A stretch of DNA of 40,748 nt from a candidate division WWE3 bacterium RIFCSPLOWO2_01_FULL_39_13 (GTDB lineage Bacteria > Patescibacteriota > WWE3 > 2-01-FULL-39-13): positions 1 through 40,748 of the forward strand of contig MEVH01000014.1 in NCBI GenBank assembly GCA_001772665.1. Reading direction: 5' to 3'. Position 1 is the stretch's first letter, and each line of letters opens with the position of its first letter. Position numbers and translations under genes: made by a program. Under the pieces are notes generated by a model that was not told the origin of the DNA, searched no databases, and saw only the letters and a list, made by a program, of their open reading frames with translations. This document shows, in pieces, positions 8,144 through 15,267 of the stretch.

Positions 8144-9739
8144 GGATGGATCGGCAGGTGCAGAAAAGCCTGCTTTTGTAGTTATATCAACAAGTTCTAC
8201 TGGTTCGAGCCGTTCTTTTTCTTTATACTTCCCATCCGATGCGTTTTTGAGTATAAAAAATGGATTCTTCAGGTTAAATGAGATTTTTTTGTCCTTTAAG
8301 ATGAAGTTCGAGCCAACGTAATTTAGTATGTCCCTCTTATCCCTTAAAGTGCCGGTTTTGAATTTACTTGTTACATTTTGAGCAAGATCAAATGCATCTT
8401 CTACGTTATCGATCCAGTTCTTTTGCTGATAATTAGAATCGGTGAGCTTTTCTTGGCACTTATTCAGATCTGACTGCAGCCTTTCCTTTTTTTCACAGTA
8501 TTCTGTATCTGAAATATGTCCGTCTAGTTTGAGATCGAGCAGCTTGTCCAGCTTTTCTTTTATTGATTCTTCTTCACTTCTAAAATTGCTATTGATTTGA
8601 CCCCTGCTTTCAGATTCTCTCCTATGGGCTTCTTTTAGGTATTTTATAGTCCATTTCTTAAAGTCTTCATGTATTTCTATCTTCCCGAGAATCTCAAGTA
8701 TCTGGCTCTCTAGCTTTTTTGCTGTGATAGCTTTCTGTTTACACTTAATTTTCTTACTCTTTTTGGTGCAGTGATAATAATCGTAAATAGCAAGTCTCTT
8801 AGTTCTTGCGAAGTACTTTTCTCTATGTTCTGCTGTAATGGAACAATCGCATTCACCGCACTTGATCATTCCTGTAAACGGAAAGTCGTGATTCTGAGGG
8901 CGTTTTTTATCTGTTCTGCCTAGGAGTTGTTGAACTTTATCAAACTCTTCTTTTGTAACCATTGGTTTGTGCTTCCCATCGTACCATACACCGTTGACCT
9001 CAAACTTTCCATAATAAAAGGGGTTTGATAACAAGTCATATAGGCCGCTTCTTGAAATTGCTTTGCCACCTATTCTTTTTCTCTTGATGCTTGTGTAATT
9101 CCATTCTTCATCGGCGATTTTTGCTATCTCTGGTACTGTATTGGTTCCCGCAAGTGCTAAATCCCACATTTTTCTTACCAGCAGGAATCTTTTATGGTTG
9201 ACTGTAATGATTTTGTATCCTTTTTCTCTATCCGGGGTGTTCATGTAGCCTTGGGGGGCAACGAAAGGGTACCAGCCCATTTCCAGTTTCTTTTTAAGAC
9301 CTCTTTTAACATTTACGCCTTTTACATCGTTTTCAAACTTGGCATTTATCATAAAGAAGCCAAGCATCATTTTGCTCATAGGTTCATTTGGGAAGTCTTG
9401 CGAAGGAGTGATTATCCTTTCTAGGATCCCTTCGTCCAGCAATTGAGTTAGATTTGCACCATCGATTGGGTTTCTTGAAAGCCTGTCTGGTGACCATACT
9501 AGTATTCCTTGTGCTTTTCCCAATCTGATGTTTTCTAGCATGGTTTGATACTCTGGTCTGGATAGAGGCTTTTTAGCGCTTCTTGATTCCTGAATTATTT
9601 GAACTATTTCTAAATTTCTCTTATCTGCAATGTCTTTTAGTGCATCAATTTGAGATTCTAGCGATAGAACCTGTCGATCTTCGCGATCTGTAGATTTTCT
9701 TGTGTACATTATGTATTTGGTTTTATCTGTATCTTTCAT
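8108..9739 (-). CDS. Large serine recombinase overlapping tRNA-Asn
   Basis: 543 residues. The N-terminal resolvase domain has YTRKSTDRE with candidate nucleophile Ser16 and VWSPDRLSRNP. A recombinase domain follows (about 160-280, GWYPFVAPQGYMNTP). Next comes a zinc ribbon (IKCGECDCSI ... YYHC ... KIKC) and a coiled coil, the usual architecture of phage or transposon integrases of this class. These enzymes cut both DNA strands through a serine and join short att sites. The last residues, SWLRGLDSNQQP, are encoded by the antisense strand of tRNA-Asn, so the gene ends inside the tRNA. This makes it the likely integrase of the element starting here, and suggests the tRNA 3' end as attachment site. 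Complete and probably active. Confidence 0.88.
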   Translation of the reverse strand: MKDTDKTKYIMYTRKSTDREDRQVLSLESQIDALKDIADKRNLEIVQIIQESRSAKKPLSRPEYQTMLENIRLGKAQGILVWSPDRLSRNPIDGANLTQLLDEGILERIITPSQDFPNEPMSKMMLGFFMINAKFENDVKGVNVKRGLKKKLEMGWYPFVAPQGYMNTPDREKGYKIITVNHKRFLLVRKMWDLALAGTNTVPEIAKIADEEWNYTSIKRKRIGGKAISRSGLYDLLSNPFYYGKFEVNGVWYDGKHKPMVTKEEFDKVQQLLGRTDKKRPQNHDFPFTGMIKCGECDCSITAEHREKYFARTKRLAIYDYYHCTKKSKKIKCKQKAITAKKLESQILEILGKIEIHEDFKKWTIKYLKEAHRRESESRGQINSNFRSEEESIKEKLDKLLDLKLDGHISDTEYCEKKERLQSDLNKCQEKLTDSNYQQKNWIDNVEDAFDLAQNVTSKFKTGTLRDKRDILNYVGSNFILKDKKISFNLKNPFFILKNASDGKYKEKERLEPVELVDITTKAGFSAPADPSWLRGLDSNQQP

Positions 9740-9756
9740 AATAAAAATGACCGCCT

Positions 9757-9823
9757 CGTTGCAATTACGTCAACGAAGACTTAGACAAGATGACCCGTCT
9801 TGTCTACGGTGTTAATAATTGCA
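9757..9823. repeat. Nested inverted repeats upstream of the recombinase
   Basis: Three symmetric elements in 67 nt: TGCAATTA (9760-9767) matched by TAATTGCA (9816-9823); TAGACAAGA (9782-9790) matched by TCTTGTCTA (9798-9806) with a 7-nt loop; and CGTTG/CAACG around 9758-9775. They lie just upstream of the recombinase start at 9739 and could be operator, terminator of the gene to the right, or part of a recombination site. Confidence 0.5.
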
Positions 9824-9880
9824 GTGGCATTATCTCCTAAAATCTAATTACTTTCCAATTTGCCCGTTCATACTCAAATT

Positions 9881-10519
9881 TTATATCTCATCAGCGTCAT
9901 TTTCGAATACGTCTGATATGGGATCAGAATCAGGATCAATATCCACATCTTCGTTCATATCTTTATATACCCCCTTAAAGGCTCTTATATGCGAAACGTA
10001 GTCATCGACTGTTCTAAGACCCTTATAGTCTGCCCATTCTGCATTCACGAAGATGTGTGATTTTGCAGAATCTTTTTGAAAACTTGCATCATTAACTATG
10101 GCGTTTGAAACAAACTCGTGAAGGTTTAGTACACCGACCCGCCCCCCTTTATTAACGTCGATTTTCTTCTGATAAAGACCGAACCCCTTTATTGCAATCC
10201 GTTCATCCGGACGAATATATAATAACCCCTTATTAATTAACTTTTTTTCTGCTCGATAAACTGTAGAAGCGGAGGCACTGTAAAAAGACGCCACTTCTCT
10301 GTTATTTAGGTCATAAGAGCCAAATATGGTGAAGTGGTCATGATCCCAGTCAGCAATTACTGTCAGCAGGAGGGAGTAGAGCAAGTATTCGCTTGAAGTT
10401 AGCTTCTTGTCACGTAAAAGGTGAAAAGTGTTGCGTGGGTACTTTGCATATCCGCTGCTTCTTGCCTGTATTAGGCGGTCAATTTCAAGTTGTTTGGCTG
10501 CCGGGCTTTTTCTTTTCAT
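9881..10519 (-). CDS. Winged-helix protein, possible replication or regulatory protein
   Basis: 212 residues. After a basic N-terminus, residues about 40-102 form a winged helix: LTSSEYLLYSLLLTVI, then NNREVASFYSASASTVYRAEKKLINKGLLYI as the helix-turn-helix with its wing. This layout resembles the N-terminal domains of plasmid and phage replication initiators and of mobile-element regulators. The C-terminus is acidic (NEDVDIDPDSDPISDVFEND). The start overlaps the end of the preceding small gene, so it is the last of a three-gene operon. Whether it starts replication or controls transcription cannot be decided here. Confidence 0.65.
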   Translation of the reverse strand: MKRKSPAAKQLEIDRLIQARSSGYAKYPRNTFHLLRDKKLTSSEYLLYSLLLTVIADWDHDHFTIFGSYDLNNREVASFYSASASTVYRAEKKLINKGLLYIRPDERIAIKGFGLYQKKIDVNKGGRVGVLNLHEFVSNAIVNDASFQKDSAKSHIFVNAEWADYKGLRTVDDYVSHIRAFKGVYKDMNEDVDIDPDSDPISDVFENDADEI

Positions 10520-10694
10520 CTTGTATAGTCTTGTCTTTCCTGTTCAGAACTAAGTAAACGAAGTTGATCAATTCTTCGCCCTGCTCTTTGGTCTGTCCTA
10601 TATCAAGGGTCTTTCCGAAAACCTTCCCGTAGAGTTCTGAGAACTCTCTAAGAGCCTTTTCGCTTAAACTGATGGGTAGAGCAGTCTCGGCCAT
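10485..10694 (-). CDS. Small accessory protein of the mobile element
   Basis: 69 residues, helical: ALREFSELYGKVFGKTLDIG followed by a hydrophobic helix ELINFVYLVLNRK. A clear AAGGAGGT Shine-Dalgarno precedes the ATG, whose first base overlaps the upstream stop (TAATG). A protein of the same size and pattern (YLEQVYDRELSEAEYIEYKN then a hydrophobic helix) lies in the second element at 31408-31605, in a similar place before other element genes. This suggests a small conserved accessory family. Function unknown. Confidence 0.6.
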   Translation of the reverse strand: MAETALPISLSEKALREFSELYGKVFGKTLDIGQTKEQGEELINFVYLVLNRKDKTIQDEKKKPGSQTT

Positions 10695-10951
10695 TATCGA
10701 GTACCTCCTTTAGAAAAAATAAGGTCTCTCAATGACTTTTGGGCATTTACAAAAGACTTTGCGTTCACGTTTTTGGTAGTGGTTTCTGTCCAATAGGATT
10801 TCGAAAGTGTGCCGCAGGTAGATTTGTGATCTTCAAATACGAAGAAGAAATATCGGTCATCTCTTTCGAGTTCAAGAAGAGGTACTCCGGTTGCATAAAG
10901 AAAACTCGCCTCGAAAATGTCTTTCGTTTGATATATTTTGTCCCTATTCAT
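10694..10951 (-). CDS. DUF5659-like small protein
   Basis: 85 residues. The pattern IYQTKDIFEASFLYATGVPLLELERDDRYFFFVFED, then a final helix KSFVNAQKSLRDLIF, matches what I recall of the DUF5659 family, found in mobile elements and of unknown function. It is first in a tight leftward operon with the 69-residue and winged-helix proteins, so it probably serves maintenance or control of this element. Confidence 0.6.
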   Translation of the reverse strand: MNRDKIYQTKDIFEASFLYATGVPLLELERDDRYFFFVFEDHKSTCGTLSKSYWTETTTKNVNAKSFVNAQKSLRDLIFSKGGTR

Positions 10952-11061
10952 ATCTAAATCGTTTGCATAATCAGTCCTATGCCTCGGTTGGATTGAATAT
11001 AAAGCTGTTCAGTTATTCCGTCGGTAATTTCTTAATGGTCTGATAAACCTTTACTATGCCA

Positions 11062-11160
11062 CCCAAAGCCCCCAACTTCAGTCTGGGGATGAAAAGGCGG
11101 TCGCCAAAGGCAACCTCGCGAAGCGTAGGCATAGGAAGCCGCCAACTTTAGTTGGCGGTA
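11062..11160. mobile_element. IS200/IS605-type end or palindrome-associated miniature element
   Basis: Two hairpins: an imperfect one at 11069-11088 (CCCC...TTCA loop...GGGG) followed by GGATGAAAAGGCGGT, and a perfect one at 11139-11158 (CCGCCAACT / AGTTGGCGG). The first closely matches the left end of the IS200/IS605 copy at 40336-40372 (TTCA-loop hairpin then GGATGGATAGGCGGT). No transposase gene is present, so this is a solo end or a non-autonomous derivative. A matching pair of motifs occurs in inverted orientation at 12451-12515. Confidence 0.6.
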
Positions 11161-11164
11161 TTCA

Positions 11165-11884
11165 CTAAGGAGTGAGAAGTTGTTTATAGCTTTCGATTGC
11201 TTGGTACACGCCTTGTTTTGTTATGTATTTATACTTCTTGGAAATTCCTGTATGGCCCATACCATGTTTCCACAGCCAGTACCACTCTCTATCACGCCTG
11301 ATGTTTCCTCTTGTGTCAAAGATCTTGAACTTACCTTTTAGAACAAGTTGTATATATTCCTTGGTTATTTTTGGGATTTGCTCGTAGTAGACCTTTTCGA
11401 CATCCTTGAGGGTGGTGCCTGGGTATAAAACAATAGACATCTCTGGTTTTGTTGAGCGGTTCCATTCGAGTGTTAAGTTCGCATGTGCTAATGGTAATGG
11501 TATCGCTGAACTGTGTTTATTGCAAAGTACAGCATTCATTATAGGTATCCAAAAATAAGGGGGTTTTTGGTACTTTGAACATAAATCATTTATGGTTTTA
11601 GTGAATTTAGTTTCTGGTCTAGAGTAGACTTTTCCGCCTGAATCTAAATTGTCGAAACTATTATTTGGAAATGTCACACCAAAAGCTTTACCTATTTCTT
11701 TACTGATCCACTTAGATCTGTCGTTTAGACTAATAGGTGACTTTAACCCTAGCTCCGCTCTAAATTTAACAACATCGAGGATGAAGTCTTCTCTGTCGAA
11801 TAGTGCAGCTAAGTTGGTATACAGCCAATCGTTATCAATTTTAATGCCGATTGGCAATTTGATTTTGTCTTGTTTTGTTTCCAT
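11165..11884 (-). CDS. Hypothetical protein with C-terminal helix-turn-helix-like segment
   Basis: 239 residues from ATG at 11884 (a TTG 9 nt upstream is in frame). The middle part (KPPYFWIPIMNAVLCNKHSS ... TLEWNRSTKPEMSIVLYPG) has no family I recognise. The C-terminus WYWLWKHGMGHTGISKKYKYITKQGVYQAIESYKQLL reads like a helix-turn-helix in which an invariant GV and AI follow a loop, as in small DNA-binding domains of mobile elements. It is the second gene of a unit with the protein at 11905, and the stop directly abuts the hairpin repeat at 11139-11164. Confidence 0.55.
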   Translation of the reverse strand: METKQDKIKLPIGIKIDNDWLYTNLAALFDREDFILDVVKFRAELGLKSPISLNDRSKWISKEIGKAFGVTFPNNSFDNLDSGGKVYSRPETKFTKTINDLCSKYQKPPYFWIPIMNAVLCNKHSSAIPLPLAHANLTLEWNRSTKPEMSIVLYPGTTLKDVEKVYYEQIPKITKEYIQLVLKGKFKIFDTRGNIRRDREWYWLWKHGMGHTGISKKYKYITKQGVYQAIESYKQLLTP

Positions 11885-11904
11885 GTTAAGCAAAAATGAC
11901 CATT

Positions 11905-12327
11905 TTAGCTTTCGGTGATTTTCTGTTCCTTGTATTCACTATTAGCTATGAAAACATGGTCTTTAAGCCTGAGGGAACTATCAGGGATTACATAAGTAAT
12001 GCCCGTGATTCTGTCTTCATGTGTATTTACATCCAGTATCTGTTTTGTAGAAAATTCATCTTTCTTTTTTCTTTCTAAGTATTTGAATGCCAGGCTCGGA
12101 TCAGTCTTGATAGCCTTAATGACTGTTTGTCTGGCCAGTAAGACAGGCTTCATTTTTAATTGCTGTTTTTCCTCGGAATATGCAGGATTTTTCTTCTGGT
12201 ATGCATATAGAGTATCTGGATGAATATCCGCATACAAACAGGCTTCCTCGTCCGTACAGCCCAGCAGAAATGCCTCTCTTAATTTTCCGAGTATTTGCTT
12301 TGTTATTACCGTAGGTCTTCCTGCCAT
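11905..12327 (-). CDS. Terminase-small-subunit-like HTH protein
   Basis: 140 residues from the ATG at 12327; the frame is open to 12354, but TATAAT lies 6 nt before this ATG, so a leaderless start is preferred. MAGRPTVITKQILGKLREAFLLGCTDEEACLYADIHPDTLYAYQKKNP is the N-terminal helix-turn-helix typical of phage terminase small subunits and related transposon proteins, followed by a basic helix and a KTDPSLAFKYLERKKKDEFST segment that is also usual there. No large terminase is nearby, so it probably serves as a DNA-binding regulator in the element. Confidence 0.65.
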   Translation of the reverse strand: MAGRPTVITKQILGKLREAFLLGCTDEEACLYADIHPDTLYAYQKKNPAYSEEKQQLKMKPVLLARQTVIKAIKTDPSLAFKYLERKKKDEFSTKQILDVNTHEDRITGITYVIPDSSLRLKDHVFIANSEYKEQKITES

Positions 12328-12333
12328 AGGTTC

Positions 12334-12363
12334 ATTATAACTATAGGGATACAAATATGGTAA
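12334..12363 (-). promoter_or_regulatory. Promoter of the terminase-like gene
   Basis: TATAAT (complement of 12334-12339) is 6 nt before the ATG at 12327, with TTACCA (complement of 12358-12363) 18 nt further upstream as a weak -35. It supports the leaderless start chosen for the gene. Confidence 0.55.
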
Positions 12364-12450
12364 ATTGTTGTGAATATAACTGAATAATCAGTCGCCTGAA
12401 CCCGGGGAACCATCTTTGGGCGTGCCGTAAAAACCGATATGTACAAAAAA

Positions 12451-12515
12451 GTGAATACCGCCAACAGAAGTTGGCGGATTCCTTTGCAGCCTCTGACTGA
12501 AGTTTGAGACCTTAA
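12451..12515. repeat. Inverted partner of the 11.1 kb hairpin element
   Basis: GTGAATACCGCCAAC then AGAA then GTTGGCGG (12451-12477) matches the reverse complement of 11138-11165, including the GTGAATA flank outside the palindrome. Further right, about 12494-12508 is a degenerate reverse copy of the AACTTCAGTC hairpin at 11072-11081. The two sites bracket 11165-12450 as inverted repeats. Confidence 0.55.
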
Positions 12516-12594
12516 ACGGTATAGTATTATTCTGCATAAGAAAAAGACACCGAATCTACTTATAAGTTAATACTCCACCAGCACGGCCTATAGT

Positions 12595-12623
12595 TTGACT
12601 TTTGATGATAAAAATACTATAAT
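12595..12623 (+). promoter_or_regulatory. Consensus promoter with no gene directly after it
   Basis: TTGACT (12595-12600), 17-nt spacer, TATAAT (12618-12623). Transcription would begin near 12630. No convincing coding region follows before 13044, so the transcript would be a 400-nt untranslated leader or a separate RNA. Confidence 0.6.
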
Positions 12624-12784
12624 CCCCCCATTATCGCAACATATTCAATTGCTGAATACATCGTTACATATTGCACTTTTATATATGTATAGGACTACCG
12701 ATAAAAAGCAGACTAATTTTGCTCTTAAAGGTTCTATCTGTACAAAGACAAAAATAGAGGCGTTTATCTCTAGCGCAGGTTCTA

Positions 12785-12814
12785 TTGAGTCTTACACCTG
12801 TCAAATCTTATAAT
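12785..12814 (+). promoter_or_regulatory. Second promoter upstream of the secreted protein gene
   Basis: TTGAGT (12785-12790), 18-nt spacer, TATAAT (12809-12814). A start near 12821 would give a leader of about 220 nt that contains the hairpins at 12890-12923 and 12961-13022. Confidence 0.55.
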
Positions 12815-12889
12815 TTCCCCTTTGAAAACTAAATACTTACTTGCCTGCATTAAGCTAAATAAATTGGCTTGATGGAGGAAAGTAAACTC

Positions 12890-13022
12890 CTTAGAAACCC
12901 ATAATTGCTATGGAATTTCTAAGCACATTAACATCGGGTCTAGCGCTCCTTAAGTATCATCCGTGCCGTTGAGTTAATCAATTAAGTTAGTCGAAGGATA
13001 AGTGATTAATTCACCGGCGCGG
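12890..13022 (+). ncRNA. Structured leader RNA, unidentified
   Basis: Two strong hairpins precede the gene at 13044. The first pairs CTTAGAAA (12890-12897) with TTTCTAAG (12916-12923) and, inside, CCATA with TATGG. The second pairs CCGTGCCG (12961-12968) with CGGCGCGG (13015-13022), then after a 1x1 mismatch TGAGTTAATCA (12970-12980) with TGATTAATTCA (13003-13013), about 19 pairs with two G-U wobbles. Its 22-nt loop is unpaired. The Shine-Dalgarno AAGGAG follows directly. No known riboswitch class fits what I can see. It could regulate translation of the secreted protein. Confidence 0.5.
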
Positions 13023-13043
13023 AAGAGAATAAGGAGAAATAAG

Positions 13044-13832
13044 ATGAAAAAGTTTGTGTTTGTGGCGATGTTTGCCACAATTTTGTTCGCTCTCGTACTG
13101 GGAGGAGCGGACGCAGGAGGAGGAATTTCGCCAGCTATTGTGGCGGAATTCGCCGGAACACCTCAGTACTGGGCTCCGGAGATATTTAATTCCGGGACGA
13201 TGACACTCACGCTGAAGCTTGGTGATGCTGGCTTTGACCAGTTGGATAGTGGACAGATGACTATCCGGTCTAGGACAAGTGGCGTTTTCAAGTTGCGTAA
13301 TGCGTGGGTGTGCGATGGGAAAACATGCCTCTGGGTCATGTACCTCCCACAGAGTACAGATGAACTGTGGATCGAAACGCCAGTGCAAGTTGACTGGACA
13401 GGCTTCGGCGCGTGGAAGGTACGAAGTGCCCAGGACGGGTTGTACAAATCCGAAGATGCCACGCAGATCTTGTTGCGGGTCAGCCCCCCTGTCTACCGTG
13501 ACTGGGGTGGTCAGTTCAATCCAACCTGGGATTGGGCGTTAGTTGCGGAACCACAGTGGGCTGCGGCTCAATGGCTCTGGTGGGATCAGGTACGCGTGGA
13601 GATTCGTACGACTTGCAGTGGGCATGGAGATAACCATCAAGGGTTATTTAAGTGGATCGGGGTTCCACCCTGGGGCAAATTCGGTAACGGGGTTTACCGT
13701 AATTGGCTCCATGAGCCTCTTGAGCAAGTAGACTGGTACATAGATCACCCCGGAGGTTGGTCCATGATAGGTACCACGTATGGTCCAACCTGTTGGGGGG
13801 GAATCACCTACCTGCCTTTAGCCTCACGCTAG
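13044..13832 (+). CDS. Secreted Trp-rich protein, unidentified
   Basis: 262 residues from ATG at 13044, chosen because AAGGAG lies 7 nt upstream and a signal peptide starts here: MKKFVFVAMFATILFALVLG, with likely cleavage after GGADA. The mature part has about twenty Trp residues (QWLWWDQV, NPTWDWALV) and four Cys (WVCDGKTCLW, TTCSG, TCWGG) that could form two disulfides. No catalytic motif or known family is recognised. The gene is markedly richer in G and C than its neighbours, which points to recent transfer. It has its own promoters and leader upstream and a hairpin terminator downstream, so it behaves as an independent module. Confidence 0.7.
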   Translation: MKKFVFVAMFATILFALVLGGADAGGGISPAIVAEFAGTPQYWAPEIFNSGTMTLTLKLGDAGFDQLDSGQMTIRSRTSGVFKLRNAWVCDGKTCLWVMYLPQSTDELWIETPVQVDWTGFGAWKVRSAQDGLYKSEDATQILLRVSPPVYRDWGGQFNPTWDWALVAEPQWAAAQWLWWDQVRVEIRTTCSGHGDNHQGLFKWIGVPPWGKFGNGVYRNWLHEPLEQVDWYIDHPGGWSMIGTTYGPTCWGGITYLPLASR

Positions 13833-13843
13833 TCCCGAAACCT

Positions 13844-13924
13844 GGGAGGGTTAGAACAGTCGTTTGCGCTGTGCGCATCTGCCCGCGCTAAAATGCGCCA
13901 GCAACGACTTGTTCTTTCCCTCCC
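13844..13924. repeat. Long imperfect palindrome after the secreted protein gene
   Basis: GGGAGGG (13844-13850) pairs with CCCTCCC (13918-13924); inside it AGAACA with TGTTCT, GTCGTT with AACGAC, and GCGCAT with ATGCGC, with small internal loops. The whole arm is about 25-28 pairs, far larger than a terminator needs. It may be a DNA or RNA structure linked to movement of the module. Confidence 0.6.
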
Positions 13925-13966
13925 GCAGTTCCTTTTTATCTTAGAACTGCTTAGGATTTTTTCTTT
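13925..13966 (+). terminator. Rho-independent terminator of the secreted protein gene
   Basis: GCAGTTC (13925-13931) pairs with GAACTGC (13944-13950), followed by TTAGGATTTTTTCTTT. The tail after the stem is nearly the same as that of the terminators at 17781 and 34291. Confidence 0.65.
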
Positions 13967-14311
13967 ATATTCTTCAATCTCAGCCCTCACGCTATACACA
14001 TTCAAAACACTTCAGGCTTATTTCACTTACTTATTGTCTTTGACCTCCAAAAAGATAATCTGCCATTTTTTGGTTCGTGGACTCAGGAGAAAAGTTTGAT
14101 ATGGCGACTTTTTTTACTCTTTCCGAAACAGCAGCTCTTGCGTCAGGACTTAATCCCATAAAGGTTGTTATGTGCTGGCTTAATTTGACAAAATCTTCGT
14201 ATGGCATTGGTACGTTGGGATTATCCACAAGGTAACAATCTTGTTAAAAGTATGGTATGAGTTCAGCTGATCCTCGAGCATTAAAGCCTATTACTGGTAA
14301 ACCATGCGCTG
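13951..14311 (-). pseudogene. Duplicated fragment of the glycosyltransferase 3' end
   Basis: This 361-nt stretch matches 34291-34651 on the same strand with scattered substitutions. It holds the last 93 or so codons of a GT4-type glycosyltransferase (NPNVPMPYEDFVKLSQHITTF is readable at 14228-14166) plus about 80 nt of downstream flank. Similarity ends sharply at 14311/34651 after ACCATGCGCTG. The frame is interrupted upstream at about 14229, so it is a dead fragment. Its left edge coincides with the AGGATTTT tail of a terminator, as in the intact locus. Confidence 0.85.
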
Positions 14312-14393
14312 TAGGGTATAATCCATCAGATGAAGAAGTTTAGAAGTCAGTAGAATTTCAAGAAAAGGGGTTCAACCACGAAATTATAAAATA

Positions 14394-14732
14394 ATGGATA
14401 AAAAAGTATTTAATTATAGCGAGCTATTAACATTTCCGCCTGATTCAACAATAGGATCAGCCACAACCTCACCTTTAAGTAAAATCAACGGACCTCATAT
14501 ATTCTATGCTTATCAAGGAAACCCCACGTACACGTCACTTTCTAGTGTTGTGATGGGAACAGTTGTTGGGTGTAGAAATGGAAGCGACACTATACCCTAC
14601 AAATTTGATGCATGGCGAATTATATCTACAGGAACAGCTTCGCTTGTTCGTTATAAAGAAATTAAGAAAAATGATATACCTTATCACCACACCAACGAAA
14701 TACCAGAATGGAAAAATAAAAAACTACTATAA
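14394..14732 (+). CDS. Small hypothetical protein
   Basis: 112 residues. A polar N-terminus is followed by HIFYAYQGNPTYTSLSSVVMGTVVGC, with no signal peptide and no known motif. The end overlaps the remnant recombinase on the other strand by 6 nt. It sits between two pseudogene fragments, so it may itself be part of a decayed gene. No Shine-Dalgarno is visible. Confidence 0.4.
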   Translation: MDKKVFNYSELLTFPPDSTIGSATTSPLSKINGPHIFYAYQGNPTYTSLSSVVMGTVVGCRNGSDTIPYKFDAWRIISTGTASLVRYKEIKKNDIPYHHTNEIPEWKNKKLL

Positions 14733-15074
14733 GTCCACAAAACACCTTCTAACATCCTCTGCTATGTAGAGCCAGATAGAACAGGAAGCACATTCGAGTA
14801 TAGTATCGAAGGGACTTTTCAAGTCGTAGCGTATCTTTTCGCCATCCAGCGTACAATTCGAAAGTACAAGACTCAGAAGTTCCTTCTTTTGCTCAGGTTT
14901 CGAACTTTCAAACAGCTCGCTTGCCCGTGATGCGAGAGAAAGTATTGTGTTTGCAGTCACATAGTAGTCATCTTCAGCTTTGCTTAACTTTTCCAGTTGC
15001 TTAACAGCCTTATTCTTTGCACTCGTGTATCTTTCGTATCTTTTGTCGTATACATCGATAGTAATTCCCCGCAT
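14727..15074 (-). pseudogene. C-terminal remnant of a serine recombinase
   Basis: 115 residues that align with the C-terminal part of the recombinase at 25302-26792: LASRASELFESSKPEQKKEL against LASRARELFESSEPEQKRVL, and the ending WLYIAEDVRRCFVDL against WLYIAEDVRKCYVG. The resolvase, recombinase and zinc-ribbon domains are missing, so it is inactive. It marks an old integration event. Confidence 0.85.
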
Positions 15075-15267
15075 GGTTTATAGGAGCCGGTAAGCCTGAC
15101 AACAGAAAAACACCTCACTGGAAGGTATATGGCGTAATCGCCACATTTATTTGGGTTTTGCTATTAGTTTTAGCAAATACAATTTTGTAGATGATTCTTG
15201 CGAAAAGAACTTAAAAATGCAACATGAAAAATATGTAAATCACCAGTTTTAATTTATAATGGGTTTT

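Noticed and set aside
12595..12813. Open frame of 72 codons on the plus strand
   Set aside because: It begins within the -35 box of a consensus promoter with a TTG, has no ribosome site, and its composition is not protein-like.
12876..12923. GGAGGAAAGT motif resembling a conserved segment of RNase P RNA
   Set aside because: The remaining conserved parts of RNase P RNA are absent, and the region is too short before the coding start.
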